From: Citrus sinensis
Lineage: Eukaryota; Streptophyta; Magnoliopsida; Sapindales; Rutaceae
Assembly: GCF_022201045.2 (NCBI RefSeq)
Contig: NC_068564.1
Coordinates: 2,108,001-2,172,000, forward strand
Direction of reading: 5' to 3'
Length of the DNA stretch: 64,000 bases
Both the position numbers and the translations under genes were made by a program. This document shows, in pieces, positions 11,722 to 23,121 of the stretch; the stretch's first letter is position 1, and each line of letters begins with the position of its first letter. The notes under the pieces are model-generated. The model searched no databases. It was given only the letters and a program-made list of their open reading frames with translations, and was not told the origin of the DNA.

Positions 11722-13960
11722 CATTCAAATTTTCCGGCATGGCTTCACCTTTGAGCCCAGATTATAATACTGATTGCAAGGCTAAAAGCCGCTAGATGCT
11801 AGCCTGTAGATGTAACTATGAAATTCATGCCATTTTGTGAATTGTGATATAGCTTGGCATGTCTGGGATCAAGGATAGATGGATGGAATAGATGAATCTA
11901 CTGCCGATGTGAGAGTACTTTTTCTAATGCCTTTTGACTATAAGAAAATGCAGACAGGAAAACAGTTTTTAGTTATCCATAGTGTGGGTACTGTTAGAGC
12001 ATTCTTTTTAATATTTCTTTACCTTTATGTTATACCAAACATATAGCCTTGTATCATGGATTTTTTTTCCTTATGTAATAATAAGTTTATTTTTTGGCAC
12101 GAGGAATCCTTTATATCTGTTTGGTTATCATTTTGGTTATATAATCCCCTCAATTTACAAATGCGGGAGCTCACAGAGGGTTTGATGTTCACTTGCAACA
12201 TCAGTATGATCCTACTGGTGTTTCCGTGAAGTTTTCTCGTTGTTTGGTACTGGAGGCTCATAATCCTGATAATTCATATTGATTACTACTCATGTAACCG
12301 CATAAATGTATATTTTACTGGAATAATACACATCTAAGAATAGAAACTCCTCTGTTTTTGGCGTGTGAGAATGGAAACTCTTTTCTCTTCTTCCATTTTC
12401 CCACAAAATAAGATTATTCTGGAAATGTATATCAGAAACTCAAAAGCAGGCGAGACTGTTCCTGTCCCAAATCTTACTTGGGCTAAAAATAATAACATAA
12501 GTGGGTATATGAGTTTATAGGCAGCCTTTTCTTTCGAGTAGGTTTTTAGGGATAGTTTTACTCGTGGATTCATAAAGTTAGATACCACATCGAAGTATGT
12601 AATATCAGACGGGCTGTCAGAATGAAAGAGTTACCACATCGAACTAAAGAGTTTAGAATGTCAGAATGAAGTCAAAATTGGATATGAATGACATGAACTA
12701 GAGACGATTGCTATCCATAGAATACAGGATCTGTTAAGTCACCCGATTGGAAAAGAAGGGTCGTTGTGGATGATGATTGGGTGGATTGTTACAATTTTAA
12801 ATCTCAGATGGTCTAAAATTACGAATCTAATTAAAGATGCATATAATAAACTCTTGCCGGTTTGTAGGTTGTTGAGTTCTGCCCATGAATTTGTAATACA
12901 TTACTAGGTGGTCCATTTGTTAGAACATTGCTCCCTGCCGCTCAGAAATTCAGAGCGCGCGAGGTTTTTGAGTGAAGAGATAAATGTAGTAATTAGGTCA
13001 CGATATCAGGCCATTGTCATTTATGTGTGATTTATGCTGGCTGGCTAAGATGAGCATACCGAGCGGTGATAATGCTTGTTAGGTAACAAGCCAGCCCCAT
13101 GTCATTCTCCAGCGTCCTCATCCAACCAACACAAGAGACAAAACTCGGAAGTAATAACGAATCAAAAACCAAGAATGTGCTTTGGTCCACAGACCAGAAA
13201 TTAGAAGATCTTGGAAAAATGACAATAGGAAATATTTGTATTTTTTTTTTTAATGCGGATGTCCTATTTTTTTCCTTCTTAGACACGTTATTAAGGATAA
13301 AAGATATAAAGTTTGTATATAGTGGGCCTGATTATGGTCTTTAGTAAAAACTCTATAATATATAAAATTAAAAAAATAATTCAAATTAAAAAAAAAAATC
13401 AAAATCAAAACAGGCTTGAGGCTACCGTATCCCTAGCCATAAATTAAACAAGTGAAACAAATGTACTACAACACAAGACACCAACTGCCTACCGCATAGC
13501 CAACAGCCGCACCCTCTCAGCCTCATAGCCGTTATCGCCAGCGATCGTCATGAGCCCAGCATGTGAGTCAGAAAATCACAGCAGTAGGCAGTAGGTAGCC
13601 ACACAAGTCGCAAGCCCAGCACTCAACACAGTAGCAAACCTAGCACTAGTAGCGCAGCAGCAATGAACCCATGTGATCTTTGAGAAGAAGCCACGCAGGT
13701 CGTGAGCCCAACGCGCAACACAATAGCAAATTTTGATGTAGAAATCTGGTCGTATATGTTGAGATGATCAATTTATCTCGTCAACATTTAAATTTGTTTT
13801 GATGGGGAATAAACTTGTCCTCGAGCACTCAAACAAGTAGATTCCAATAATCATTAATTTCTGGTTTCGATTATTTCATTTCTTGTAAAAAAAAATAATT
13901 TCTATATTAATTTTGAATATATATTGTAAAGTTGCAATTGTAGTGAGGTTGTTTATTTAT
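11722..13960. other. HRGP 3' flank; GC-richer repeat segment at 13430-13740
   Basis: The first few hundred bases are probably 3' UTR. The sequence around 12580-12850 has repeat-like phrases such as TACCACATCGAA, but I cannot assign a class. From 13430 to 13740 the base composition turns GC-richer, with two diverged copies of an AGCCAC-CAAGTCG-AGCCCA-CAACACA phrase about 93 bp apart; the source is unknown. The part 12971-13940 recurs at 19441-20404 in the right copy. No gene is supported. Confidence 0.5.
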
Positions 13961-15337
13961 TTATGTCATGTCATCATGGGATCAATAAAATTAACGTACA
14001 ATATTAAATTAAAAAAAAGCATTAAGTGAGTAATATCACTAAAACATTGCATTAAATTTAAAGAAAAATTTTAAAATCTTAGTAAGATCGATCACGCAAG
14101 TCATTAAATAAACTAAAATATACTATAACGGTAAAATAAAAAATTATAATTACCAAAAAAAGTCACTTTCAAATAAAGAAAAATCTGGCAATAATCAAAT
14201 ACAGTACATAATATTAATACAGTATATAATATTACCTATTATTATTATTATTTTAGATGACATCTTGACGCATATTATATTTATTACATAATAAATTTAC
14301 AATTAGCAGCATGATGACGTGGCATGCTCCATCAGTCCATCTCCCCTAAAGATTTTTTTCTTTTTAAATTTTTTTGGGGTAACTAACGGTTAAAAACGAG
14401 TTTACGGTACTCGGAAATTTACCAATGCGGCAATCACCATCATTACTTTTTAATAATTCTCTCTCTTTGAACTCAACAACAACAAAATTCTTCTTGCAAA
14501 GGAATCCCTCAATACGCTGCCGTTTTGACTAGGGTTCTTTCATTTCTCCACGATTACATTCAACCAGTTCTCATCTCAACATTACGCAACTAATCTCTCA
14601 GACGTACGTTTCTTCTTCACTTCAGATTCAAACTGCCGTTAAAACATGTGCCGGTGAGTACAATTTTTTGTTATTATTATTAGTATTCTTTTTTATGTCT
14701 TTATTTTTAGCCTGTGCTGAGATCTGTCTATTAACGCCGTCGTTTTGAACTAAGTTAAAGATCGTAAAACTCTGTTTAGTTCATTTGAGAAAAATCCAGT
14801 TATTTTTAGTGAATGAATTTCAGATTTTATTTTTAGCGCACGTGTTTATTTTGCCAGTTCCTATATGTAGTTAGAAATTTGAACTAATATGATTTGCGTT
14901 GTGATTATATATAATGCACGTACAAGACGTGCTTAATTTACGCGGTTTTAAGTGTAAAAATGTGGTTCCTTTTTAGAGGTTGTTGGATGAGGTAGCTTTG
15001 CTAGTCAGTCAAAATTGGCTGACTAATTTTGACTTTTCATATTGCCTGTGAGGTTTTTTTTTTTTTTTTTTTTGATCAGTTCATTGGTTCAGTACAACAT
15101 TCAGACATGCAATTTTTCTCACTTTTGTGTAATTTGATTTTGGAGTTGACAGTGACATAGACACAGTCTTGCTAATTATTGACCATGTTATATTTTTCAT
15201 TGTTTTTTTTGTTCAGGTTTTAGAATTTTAGAATAAAGTGTTGCACGATTGGTTGTTGGTTTTAGAAATGGAATTGCCTTAGAAGAAATTTCCAGCTGCT
15301 TTATTCTTTTTTTGGTAAATATTGAAGAATAAGAAAA
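13961..15337 (+). promoter_or_regulatory. Upstream region and leader of the YODA pseudogene, core promoter deleted
   Basis: It aligns with 32383-33930 of the intact gene but lacks about 171 bp: 32881-33051, which holds the TATA-like AT run and the CT-rich initiation region. The junction is at about 14458. The 5'-UTR intron, both tiny uORFs (ATGs at 14646 and 15268) and a TGACGTGGCA bZIP-type motif (about 14314-14323) are still present. Confidence 0.7.
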
Positions 15338-18300
15338 ATGCGTTCTTGGTGGGGAAAGTCATCGTCGAAGAAAAAAGCAAGTAAGGATGGTATAATTTGC
15401 ACAATACATCAAAAAATTAAGATCACATGTGAAGGTAAAGCAAGCAGTAAATCAGGAGGGTCTCGCAGACATTGCAATGATACAGTTTCGGAGCTAGGAT
15501 CCCAGTCCCGAGCAGAATCTAGATCAACTTCCCCTTCCAAGCAAGTAGGGAGGAGTCAAAGTTTTGTTGAAAGGTCCAATGCTCAACCACTTCCACTTCC
15601 TGGTTTGCGCTCTGCAGCTGTAAGTCGTACAGCTTCTGAAATTAGTATCTCCACTAAGCCAAAACTGGAAAAAGGTTCCAAGTCTTCATTGTTTTTACCT
15701 CTTCCAAGACCGGCATGCATACGTAGTAGGGCAAATCCTGCTGACTTGGATGGAGATTTGATCACCGCCTCTATTTCCAGTGAGAGCTCCATTGATAGTG
15801 ATGATCAAACTGACTCCCGTCATCGCAGTCCGCTGGCAAATGACTATGACAATGGGACTAGAACAGCTGCAAGCAGCCCTTCCAGGTTAGCCTGCTCGTA
15901 ACTCATTAACCTGGACGCTTTGACAATGGATAAAAATGTAAATGGATGGGAAATTTGTGTTCACATGTTATTGATGTTTTATTATATCTACTTATTCCTG
16001 ATCAATTGACTCCATCTTTCTTTCCACCCCTGAAGTGTGATGCCCAAGGATCATCTTTCCAATGCCTCTCAAACAAGTTCAAGAGAGGAAAAAAAACCGG
16101 CAAATCTTTCATTGAGTAATCGTCTCTCCCCATCACCCAAACAAAGACGTTTAAGTGGTCATGTGCCAAATCTACAGGTTCCGTATCATGGTGCTTTCAG
16201 CAGGACAGCTCGTTGTCAAGTCCCTCCAGAAGTCCACTGAGAGCATTTGGATATTTGAGCAAGTCGTGAATTCTGCTTTCTGGTCTGGGAAGCCTTATGC
16301 AGATGTCACATTACTTGGCTCTGGCCACTGCTCTAGTCCAGGTTCTGGTCAAAATTCTGGGAATAATTCGATGGGAGGTGATATGTCAGGACAGTTATTT
16401 TGGCAACAGTTACAAAGCAGGGGTAGCCCAGAATATTCACCAATACCTAGTCCCAGAATGACTAGCCCAGGCCCCAGCTCCAGAATCCAAAGTGGTGCTG
16501 TCACCCCTATTCATCCTAGAGCAGGAGGTGCACCCATTGAGTCGCAGACAAGCTGGCCTGATGATGGAAAACAACAAAGCCACCGCTTGCCTCTTCCTCC
16601 TATAACAATATCCAATTCTTCTCCCTTTTCTCATTCAAATTCGGCTGCAACATCACCCTCTGTGCCGCGAAGTCCAGGAAGAATGGAAAATCCAGTTAGC
16701 CCCGAGTCACACTGGAAACAGGGAAAGATGCTGGGTAGAGGCACATTTGGACATGTTTATGTTGGTTTTAACAGGTTTGTGGTTTATGTTTGTTTTAACA
16801 GGTTTGCCACAAAGAATATTGCTTTTTTTTAATTTTTTTTAATGCATGTGTACTTTGATTTTATTAATAAACTGCTTGCAAAACAATTGTATTAACCTCC
16901 CATCAAATTTAGTACATTAGCAAGCTAAGTAGTTGAGATCAGTGTTAGCAGATTTTCTTGATTATCGATTACAAATGGCTCATTAGGACTGAGGTTTTTA
17001 AATATGATGTTTTAATCTGTTTTGGTATTTTTACATGTTGGTCATTATTTAAGTTTGTATGTATCTGATTTCTCCTCTTAACTGGTCCAGTGATAGTGGT
17101 GAAATGTGTGCAATGAAGGAAGTTACATTATTTGATGATGCCAAGTCAAAGGAGAGTGCTAAGCAGCTGATGCAGGTATGATCACTTCCAAGTATAACAG
17201 TCAGCTTTCAGTTTATTAGATAATGGTTTTTGTTTCTTTGCCTCCCCCCCGCTGCCTGCATCCTTTCTTTGAATAGTTTATTTAATTGCTCCCTTGTTTT
17301 GTAACATATGCATAGCTTTAAGAAAACATTCTTACTCGAGTTCTGTGGCAGGAAATTGTATTATTAAGTCGCTTACGGCATCCAAACATCGTGCAATACT
17401 ATGGATCTAAAACAGTAAGTATTTTTGTTCTATTTCCATTCACTGAAGCATGTGACAATTGTTATTTAAAGCTGTTGATATTTATTTTCAGACATTGTCT
17501 TTTCATATGGTACAAATATGACTATTGGATTTTTTTTCCCGAACAGGTTGAGGACAAACTTTATATATACCTGGAGTATGTATCTGGTGGGTCAATTTAT
17601 AAACTTCTCCAGGATTATGGACAGTTTGGCGAACCGGCAATTCGTAATTATACACAACAAATCTTGTCTGGGCTTGCATTCTTACACTCAAAGCATACAG
17701 TCCACAGGTGATAATCCTCCTATTCTTGAATAAGTTTGAAGCTGCTATATACAGATTAGCTACTCTGCTCAATTTGTACATTGTTTGTATTCTTAAATAA
17801 AGGGCATTTATTTTACAGGGACATTAAAGGAGCAAACATACTTGTGGATCCAAATGGGCGGGTCAAGCTGGCAGATTTTGGGATGGCAAAGCATGTAAGT
17901 TTAGGCATAATAATTTCTTTTAATAAATGTATAAATTGCATCTGATTAAACGAGAATTTAGCGAAACATTAAATGCTCTGTGCAGATTGCCGGCCATTCA
18001 TGTCCATTATCATTCAAGGGAAGCCATTACTGGATGGCTCCTGAGGTCAGAAATTATTCCTTTTTGTACCTGAACTCATTAATAACAACATGGTTCTCAA
18101 TTGTGATATCAAATCTAAATTTACACTCAGGTTATAAAGAACTCAAGTGGTTGCAATCTTGCTGTTGATATTTGGAGTCTTGGGTGCACTGTTTTGGAAA
18201 TGGCTACAACAAAACCACCTTGGAGCCAGTATGAAGGGGTCAGTACTGAAGCAACAGAAACGATCTTAAATTTTCATCTTTCTTATACAGAAAATGATAG

Positions 18301-18572
18301 TTTATGTTGTCCAGTTGGAGCTCAGTTCATTGTGTGAGATAGTTGCATGTTATGATCTGCAGGTTGCTGCTATGTTTAAGATTGGGAATAGTAAGGAACT
18401 CCCAACAATTCCAGATGACCTCTCTGATGAAGGAAAGGATTTTATTAGGTTGTGTTTGCAACGTAATCCCTTAAACCGTCCAACAGCAGTTAAGCTTTTG
18501 GATCACCCTTTTGTGAAGGGTGCTGCACCTTTGGAAAGAACTATTTTGGCCCCTGAGCTGAGTCGTTTGTGA
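15338..18572 (+). pseudogene. YDA: YODA-type MAPKKK pseudogene (left copy): frameshifted and 3'-truncated
   Basis: Near-identical copy of the gene at 33931. Exon equivalents are 15338-15885, 16036-16774, 17091-17175, 17352-17414, 17547-17707, 17819-17894, 17986-18045, 18131-18238 and 18363 to the junction. Exon 2 has a 7-base loss at about 16204 and a 2-base gain at about 16252 relative to the intact copy. The frame is lost and a stop follows at about 16238-16240, so no kinase can be made from the normal start. Further decay includes GSPYW changed to GSHYW in the kinase P+1 loop. The gene ends at the duplication breakpoint (18558), where filler sequence adds a few codons and a TGA at 18570-18572, removing the C-terminal region. 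Its core promoter is also missing. Confidence 0.9.
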
Positions 18573-18596
18573 ACTCTACTCATCTTATTTTCAAAT
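18559..18596. other. Templated filler at the tandem-duplication junction
   Basis: This joins YODA' (ending at 18558) to the HRGP' 5' flank (from 18597). Bases 18569-18596 are the reverse complement of 18671-18698, with one mismatch in 28. Bases 18563-18571 repeat 18641-18649 in direct orientation. Two local templates in opposite orientation at a junction indicate error-prone templated end joining or replication template switching. Confidence 0.85.
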
Positions 18597-18683
18597 TCGT
18601 TTGGAGATCCAAACGGAAGCTGTAGATGTTATTACACAACTCGTTTGTGTCGTCGTTTCATGTTTTGAAAATTTGAAAATAAG

Positions 18684-18862
18684 ATGAGTAGTGTTCACGA
18701 CAGCGTCGAGACCGTTTACGCCGCTGCAACTGCCATAGTTTCAGCTGAGTCCCGCCTCCGGCCAGCCGCGATTCAGGTTCGTTTATGGGGTTGTAACTAT
18801 TCTTCTCTTTAATGGGTTATTTTGTTTTTAGTATAAGTTTTGTCCGGGAAAAAAAAAAAGAG

Positions 18863-18896
<34 letters not shown>

Positions 18897-19799
18897 TTAC
18901 ACACACATATTCACAGGTTATGTGTTTGGTAGCTGAGAAACTGAGGGAAAATAAGAGAAAAAGGGATATGGGATCTTGGGTTTTTATATGCTGTTGTTTG
19001 GCCTTTGAAAGTTGGGAGCTTTATGAAATGTTTAATTGGTTTCGGTGTCGTGAATTAAAATTTGAGTATCAAAGTTTGTTTAGTTATTGCCTTTGGATAT
19101 CCTTTTGGTGAGAAGTTTGAGGCTTGATGCATCTCGTTTGATTTGTTTGTGAAAAGTTTTTTCTTTTGGCTCTGCTTACTGATAAGAAATTGAAGTTATT
19201 TGTAGAAGAAATCTAAGATATTAATCGAGTTGCTATGTTAGGACCGTATAAAATTTTTTTAAGTTGAGTTATTCCACCATGATGAATGACTGTGATTCAG
19301 AGTCAAAGAAGATAAGTTTTGAGCAAATTGACTGGAGATGCTGTGATGTTTCCTGGAGTTGCGATAGCCCTGCAAAGCTTAAATGCAGTTGGGCTGCCGA
19401 AGCCCTCTTCTGGACCAAAAGTCAAAAGAGAAAATTTTTGAGTGGAGAGATAAATGTAGTAATTAGGTCACAATATCAGGCCATTGTCATTTATGTGTGA
19501 TTTATGCTGGCTGGCTAAGATGAGCATACCGAGCGGTGATAATGCTTGTTAGGTAACAAGCCAGCCCCATGTCATTCTCCAGCGTCCTCATCCAACCAAC
19601 ACAAGAGACAAAACTCGGAAGTAATAACGAATCAAAAACCAAGAATGTGCTTTGGTCCACAGACCAGAAATTGGAAGATCTTGGAAAAATGACAATAGGA
19701 AATATTTGTATTTTTTTTTTAATGCGGATGTCCTATTTTTTTCCTTCTTAGACACGTTATTAAGGATAAAAGATATAAAGTTTGTATATAGTGGGCCTG
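18684..19799 (+). pseudogene. HRGP-type gene fragment (right copy): exon 1 only, exon 2 deleted
   Basis: Exon 1 (18684-18776) is kept, with one Asn-to-Tyr change and its splice donor. The intron continues to about 19440, where the sequence jumps to the equivalent of 12971, deleting 3,170 bp that include all of exon 2. The break shares TTTTTG in both parental sequences (9795-9800 and 12965-12970). The native promoter was not duplicated. An ATT microsatellite in the intron is longer here (about 18866-18897) than in the left copy (about 9238-9257). Confidence 0.9.
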
Positions 19800-20430
19800 A
19801 TTATGGTCTTTAGTAAAAACTCTATAATATATAAAATAAAAAAATAATTCAAATTAAAAAAAAAAATCAAAATCAAAACAGGCTTGAGGCTACCGTATCC
19901 CTAGCCATAAATTAAACAAGTGAAACAAATGTACAACACAAGACACCAACTGCCTACCGCATAGCCAACAGCCGCACCCTCTCAGCCTCATAGCCGTTAT
20001 CGCCAGCGATCGTCATGAGCCCAGCATGTGAGTCAGAAAATCACTGCAGTAGGCAGTAGGTAGCCACGCAAGTCGCAAGCCCAGCACTCAACACAGTAGC
20101 AAACCTAGCACTAGTGGCGCAGCAGCAATGAACCCATGTGATCTTTGAGAAGAAGCCACGCAAGTCGTGAGCCCAACACGCAACACAATAGCAAATTTTG
20201 ATGTAGAAATCTGGTCGTATACGTTGAGATCATCAGTTTATCTCGCCAACATTTAAATTTGTTTTGATGGAGAATAAACTTGTCCTCGAGCACTCAAACA
20301 AGCAGATTCCAATAACCATTAATTTCTAGTTTCGATTATTTCATTTCTTGTAAAAAAAAATTAATTTCTATATTAATTTTGAATATATATTATAAAGTTA
20401 CAATTCTTCTTTTGCTTGTTTATTTATTTA

Positions 20431-22261
20431 TTAGTATTTGTAGTTTATTATATTGTGTTGCTAATATTTTGTGTGTTGGATAATCATATATTGGATAATC
20501 ATCTATAATTTAAGTTTTTTTTTTAGTTTATAACTTTATTACAAATTTATTTAAAATTTGATAAGAGCTCAAGACTGGATGAGCTTTCAAAACACTTTAG
20601 GCATGGGCTTGAAAAAGTTCGGCTGAAACTCATAAATTACCAACCCTACAATAGATTAGATTTTTAGATTGGATACCTAAAAATTTAAGTCAAATCCTCT
20701 CAACTAAATTATTAAGCGCAACGCATGACGAGCAAATTCTTGTAATTAGTTGAAGCCCTATCTACGAAAGTAGTACTTCATAAAAGTAGTTCATGATAAA
20801 CTCACAACTTGTGTTTTAGCATGGATGAAGAGATGTGCATGTTCCTCTCGAGACTCTCACTCTCCACTATATTATTAATATAATGGGTCAAGACCTAGTC
20901 ATTCGTTTTGCTTCAACTTCAAGGTTTTTCGTTCCGGCACATGTTTTGTGTATAACAAAAAAACGCATCACCTGAAAGTCGTAACGCTAGAGTTTATGCA
21001 TGACAAACAACAAATTGTTGTCAACAATCCCAAATATTAAAAATCTACGTGCGCTAACTTAATTTTAGCATAATTGGCTCCATCCGTATATAATGTTTAA
21101 ATAAGAGAAGATAGCTTGAAAAAAAATAAAAAAAAAAATCCACCAACATTGCATTGTATCCAGCCCTTTATGTGTTTACCTATAATTGTATTTACATGTA
21201 GAAGGATACTAAAAATTTTATTTTTTATTTTTTTTCCTTCATATAACATACAAGTGTCTTGTTAGGTATAAACATTAAATTTTAATTTCAAGTAATTTGT
21301 ACGAGCTCTTGCATGCATGCTCGACCGTTCAATCTAACATGAGATGTCATTAGATTATTGAGGCACTATATGCAATTTTATTATTTTAAACTAACCAAGA
21401 CAATTAAAAGATTAAAGGAAACAAAATCACATAATATCTTAGTTCATTAAAAGGTTCGGATCTTTTGAAAGCTGTTTGTTACAAATCAAAAGTCGAATCT
21501 AACTATCTAAGGGAGAGGGAGGCATGATTGAAGTCTGGCAATCTAATCAAGCAGCTCAAAATCGTCATCAATGATCTCACAATATATATATATGTATATA
21601 TTATGTATGTGATAAAATGACACATGTATATGAAATTATTTTTAACTGTTATTTCATTGTCAACAGTCAAACATTTTGCACTCCAAGTTAAGTTAAGTTT
21701 TGTCTCCACCAAATCCGTAAGAGATAGCATCATTGAAATATGAACAAATAGGTTGGGTCTGTGCTTGCTGCCCGTGCTGTGCTGTCATACATCATTTGTA
21801 TTATTTGTTGGAGCCGTTGCCATAAACAAATTTAAGAAGGGGATAAATACATTCAAGTCTTTTTATTTATTTTTTTTTTAAATAAGGATATAATTTCCCA
21901 TTCGTACTCCTTATCTTCAATTGAAATTATCGATTATTCTTATGTTTCTCGCATAATTTTGATGGGGAGTGTGTACCTTAACACGAAGGTTATTCAAACT
22001 ATTTCAATAGAGTCAGGGACCCATTTGCTTAAATTGACCACATTATGCCCGTTTTGTAAAATCTTAAGAGCTTTGGGATCCCAATGTTGTTGCAGCATTT
22101 AAGAAATTTGATGTAAACATTTTTAAGGGCTTCGGACCTTTCAAATTTGAGATCGTGATCCAATTTCATCTGTCATTAATTGACTGCATAATTATACATT
22201 AATAATTAGGTATCTATTAAAAATCTTATCCATTTGATTGATTGTGTTTGTATATTTAGGA
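20431..22261. other. Intergenic DNA of the right copy, no gene seen
   Basis: AT-rich spacer between the HRGP remnant and LSI2, absent from the left copy. Short open frames such as 21503-21733 (minus) are not protein-like. No RNA gene or complete transposon was recognised. Confidence 0.5.
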
Positions 22262-23121
22262 TTAGGACGCGATTAGCTTACTTTATTGCATTGTATTTTA
22301 TAGTGTATTTTATTAGGGTACATTATATTAAGTTGTAACACAATATTATTTTGGTATAGTATGGTCTGTATTATAAAATAATAATATTTTATATATTAAT
22401 TTTATTACTATTTTATTAATATTTTAGGATTTTATTACTAAATTTTTAAATTTTTTATTAGATATTTATTTTAATAATAAAAAAATTATTTAATGATATC
22501 CTATTATTAAATAATAAAGTATTACAATATTATGTTATATTACTATAATATAATTTATTTTCATATACTAATTATGATAAAAAAGTGTAATTTAATATGA
22601 TATTGTAAAAATATAGTTTATACAATTATACTATAATTTATATTATACTATAAATTAACATAATATTAAATTATCTATTTATTTTTATTTACTAATATCA
22701 AATATAATTGTTTGAATTAAAATTATTTTTAAATTTAGCACTTTAGAATTTATTAAATGATTAAATAAAATTAAAATACTTTACATATTTAAAGTAAAAA
22801 TAATTTAAAAAATAGAGTAAAATAATATTTTAATTATTTAGTTATTAAATATTTATTTATATTATTATTTTTATTTAAATTTAAATTAATATTTACTAAA
22901 TTTAAATTTTTTATAATTTATAGAATAATAAAACTAAATGATCATATTTAAAATATAAACATTTTGTTAATACAATACAGCTTAAACCCTACCATTGCAT
23001 TAGCCACTTTTTTAATGTAGTACAATACAACTCGAAATTTCAACCAGACATGGGTTAACATAAGAACAAATTTTTAATGCAATGCAACACAATGTAATGC
23101 AAGCTACCCAACGCATCCTTA
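22262..23121. mobile_element. Tourist-like (PIF/Harbinger) MITE, 854 bp
   Basis: The element is 22265-23118, extremely AT-rich inside. Its ends are an imperfect inverted repeat: GGACGCGATTAGCTTAC at the left, and at the right, read on the minus strand, GGATGCGTTGGGTAGCTTGC. Both continue into ATTGCATTGTATT-like sequence. A TTA target duplication lies at 22262-22264 and 23119-23121, as PIF/Harbinger elements make. Confidence 0.7.

Larger units (their letters stand above)
8968..18558 (+). repeat. Left copy of a ~21.7-kb tandem duplication (now 9.6 kb)
   Basis: This interval and 18597-37158 are direct copies at roughly 98-99% identity wherever both survive: HRGP exon 1 and intron, HRGP 3' flank, and YODA. 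The left copy keeps the whole HRGP-type gene. It lacks the segment equivalent to about 20431-32382 (the LSI2 gene) and has a YODA copy that stops at the duplication breakpoint (18558, equivalent to 37158). Adding back the missing pieces gives about 21.7 kb, and the same sum done independently for the right copy also gives about 21.7 kb. Confidence 0.9.

Noticed and set aside
15583..15792. Antisense open frames inside YODA exons (also 34176-34385, 16437-16634, 35035-35232, 38741-39031)
   Set aside because: They are shadows of the coding strand, with no independent evidence of a gene.
16155..16832. Independent gene starting at 16155 inside the YODA duplicate
   Set aside because: It is the normal YODA exon 2 frame resumed after the 7-base loss and 2-base gain; its first residues are out-of-frame translation.
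8968..20404. Duplication explained as collapsed heterozygous haplotypes
   Set aside because: The junction at 18559-18596 holds locally templated filler, and the two copies have complementary deletions whose sizes balance. That fits a real tandem event better, though only long reads can exclude an artefact.
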